NCBI GenBank assembly: GCA_026261815.1
Contig: JAMPIT010000059.1
Span: forward strand, 17,222,001 to 17,286,000
DNA from: Monarcha castaneiventris obscurior
Taxonomy: Eukaryota > Chordata > Aves > Passeriformes > Monarchidae
Reading direction: 5' to 3'
Length of the DNA stretch: 64,000 nt
The notes under the pieces were generated by a model. That model was not told the DNA's origin. It ran no database searches and saw nothing but the letters and a program-made list of their open reading frames with translations. This document shows positions 62,675-64,000 of this stretch, in pieces; the stretch's first letter is position 1, and every line of letters begins with the position of its first letter. The position numbers were made by a program, and so were the translations under genes.

Positions 62675-63238
62675 TATTGTGGGCTAACCCGGTAGGCAGC
62701 TGAGCCCCACACAGCCACTTGCTCACCCCCCCACCCGCAACAGGAAGGGGGAGAGAATCAGAAGGGTAAAAGTGAGAAAACTTGTGGGTTGAGATAAAGA
62801 CAGTTTCATGGGGAAAGCAAATGTTCTGCATGCAGGCAAAGCAAAACGAGGAAGTCATTCACCACTTCCCATCATCAGGCAGATCTTCAGCCATCTCAGG
62901 GAAAAAGGGCTTCAGCATGGGTAATGGTCGCTTAGGAAGACAGATGTCCTAACTCCAAATGTCCCCCTTTCCTACTTCTTGTCCCCAGGTTTTGTTGCTG
63001 TGCATGATGCCATATGGTCTGGAATGTCCCTTGGGGCAGTTAGGGTCAGCTGTGCCTCCTTGCAAATTCTTGTGCACTCCTCAGCCTAATCACTGCCAGA
63101 AAAGTTCTTGATGCTGTGTAAACACTGTTCAGCAATAACAAAAACATTCCTGTCTTATCATCAGGTCACAAATGCCAAACAGCGCCCGATGAGCTTCTGT
63201 CAAGAAAGTTAACCCCATGCCTGCAAAAACCAGTAAAA
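62675..63238 (-). mobile_element. ERVL-type solo LTR, reversed
   Basis: The plus strand begins TATTGTGGGCTAACCCGGTA and runs GGCAGCTGAGCCCCACACAG, GGGAGAGAATCAGAAGGGTA, GTGGGTTGAGATAAAGACAG, GCAAAGCAAAACGAGGAAGT, CATTCACCACTTCCCATCAT, GCAGCTGT-type GGGTCAGCTGTGCCTCC, TAACAAAAACATTCCTGTCT and AAAGTTAACCCCATGCCTGC, ending AAAACCAGTAAAA. I recognise this as the complement of a common avian ERVL LTR whose minus-strand start is TG...CTGGTTTT. No internal region is present, so recombination has left a solo LTR. It is a non-functional copy. Confidence 0.88.
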
Positions 63239-63304
63239 CTATAAAAAAAAAAAATTTGCAGTGAAAAGTCGACCAAGTTCCAACAGGCTTGAGAACACCA
63301 AAAA

Positions 63305-63815
63305 TGGTAGAATCACAGTATAATTTTGTTTGAAAATATCTCTGTGAAGATTGTTGGGTTTAACCACTTCCTCAAAGCAGAGTCAGCTCAAAGTTAGGTT
63401 AGGTTCCTTTAGGCTTTATCCAGGAGACTTTAAAAAACTTCACAGACAGGAGTTTTCAGAGTCTCTTTTACAAACTTGATGCAGTGTTTACCACTCTTAT
63501 CATGAACACTATTTCAGCATATGGATAAATTGATGGATTTCCTAGATGAAATTTCCTTTTTCACAATTTATGACTATAACCTCTTGGCTATGGCTTTTTA
63601 CTCTGGGAAGAGCCTTTTCTATCATGCACCATTACGAAGTTTAAACCAGAATTAGATCCCCCACATCCTTCTCATCTCCAGGTTAAGAAAAGGTCACATC
63701 TCTCACTCTTTCCTCATGTATCATGTTTTCCATGCCCTTAACCACTTTAGTGCTACTCTATGACTCTTTCCAAGTTTGTCAATATCCCTCCAGTTCTGGC
63801 AGAGTACCAGAGGTC
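63305..63815 (-). mobile_element. CR1 LINE 3' region, reversed
   Basis: The plus strand shows GGTAGAATCACAGTATAATT (degraded tail), CCTCAAAGCAGAGTCAGCTC, GGAGACTTTAAAAAACTTCA, TTTACCACTCTTATCATGAA, CTCATCTCCAGGTTAAGAAA, CTCACTCTTTCCTCATGTAT and CTCTTTCCAAGTTTGTCAAT. Together they are the complement of the CR1 3' region and the FSLEKR/YEER part of ORF2. It is strongly diverged, with inserted bases near 63540-63650. Confidence 0.75.
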
Positions 63816-63829
63816 CACTTGCATTTGTT

Positions 63830-63863
63830 TCCTTCCTTCTGCCTTCCTGTCTTCCTTCCTACC
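63830..63863. repeat. (TTCC)n-like microsatellite
   Basis: TTCCTTCCTTCTGCCTTCCT continues as GTCTTCCTTCCTACC, an interrupted tetranucleotide repeat immediately after the CR1 fragment. Confidence 0.85.
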
Positions 63864-64000
63864 TTGTAAATATGAATTAATTGTTTGTTTATGTCTGGTG
63901 GAGAGTACAGGAACAATCTTCTCTGTATATGAGGCTTACTGTCAGGACAATGGAAAAACTAAGGGAGAGAAATTCCTTTTTTACTTATGTTCCTTATGTT

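Noticed and set aside
1..64000. tRNA, rRNA, CRISPR array, bacterial operon or phage
   Set aside because: No cloverleaf-like boxes, rRNA words, regular repeat-spacer pattern or dense coding were seen; the repeats are those of a bird genome.

Overview
This window reads as avian nuclear DNA, probably from a gene-poor intergenic or long intronic region. Overall composition is AT-rich. No complete protein-coding gene, tRNA or rRNA can be supported. Almost every recognisable feature is a mobile-element remnant of the classes typical of birds: CR1 non-LTR retrotransposons in both orientations, many 5'-truncated and several ending in the (ATTCTGTG)-like 3' microsatellite, plus a few solo LTRs of endogenous retroviruses. 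Several LTRs look like families I associate with songbirds. That assignment comes from memory of repeat families, not from a search, so the species is not fixed.

Layout. 1-3.4 kb: unannotatable AT-rich DNA. 3.4-11.1 kb: a dense CR1 cluster with opposed and interrupted copies and a short LTR-like insertion inside one of them (10506-10680). 11.1-17.2 kb: mostly unique sequence with one well-preserved CR1 3' end (13201-13512). 17.2-19.0 kb: a nest of a short solo LTR, a reverse CR1 fragment and a ~1 kb reverse LTR with internal in-phase repeats. 19-22.1 kb: unique sequence with CT and GT microsatellites and a perfect RFX X-box palindrome. 22.1-25.3 kb: a ~1 kb CR1 whose residual reading frame contains an in-frame 96-bp duplication, more CR1 pieces, an LTR-like segment and a sharp CpG-rich island (24340-24635). 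25.3-58.9 kb: long, AT-rich and very poor in recognisable repeats, with two weak CR1 pieces at 37.0 and 38.6 kb and an unclassified GC-richer block at 33.2-33.6 kb. 58.9-64 kb: a compact solo LTR, a CR1 3' end, a reverse ERVL-type solo LTR and a reverse CR1 fragment.

The genes do not work together here, because no host gene is demonstrable. The most useful leads are the CpG island with a Kozak-started 80-codon frame on the minus strand, the duplication inside the CR1 reading frame, the X-box, the in-phase repeats of the LTR at 18 kb, and the repeat-poor 38.8-58.9 kb interval as a candidate conserved regulatory desert. I did not find evidence of an undescribed biological system; the leads are local and each needs a specific comparison or expression check.
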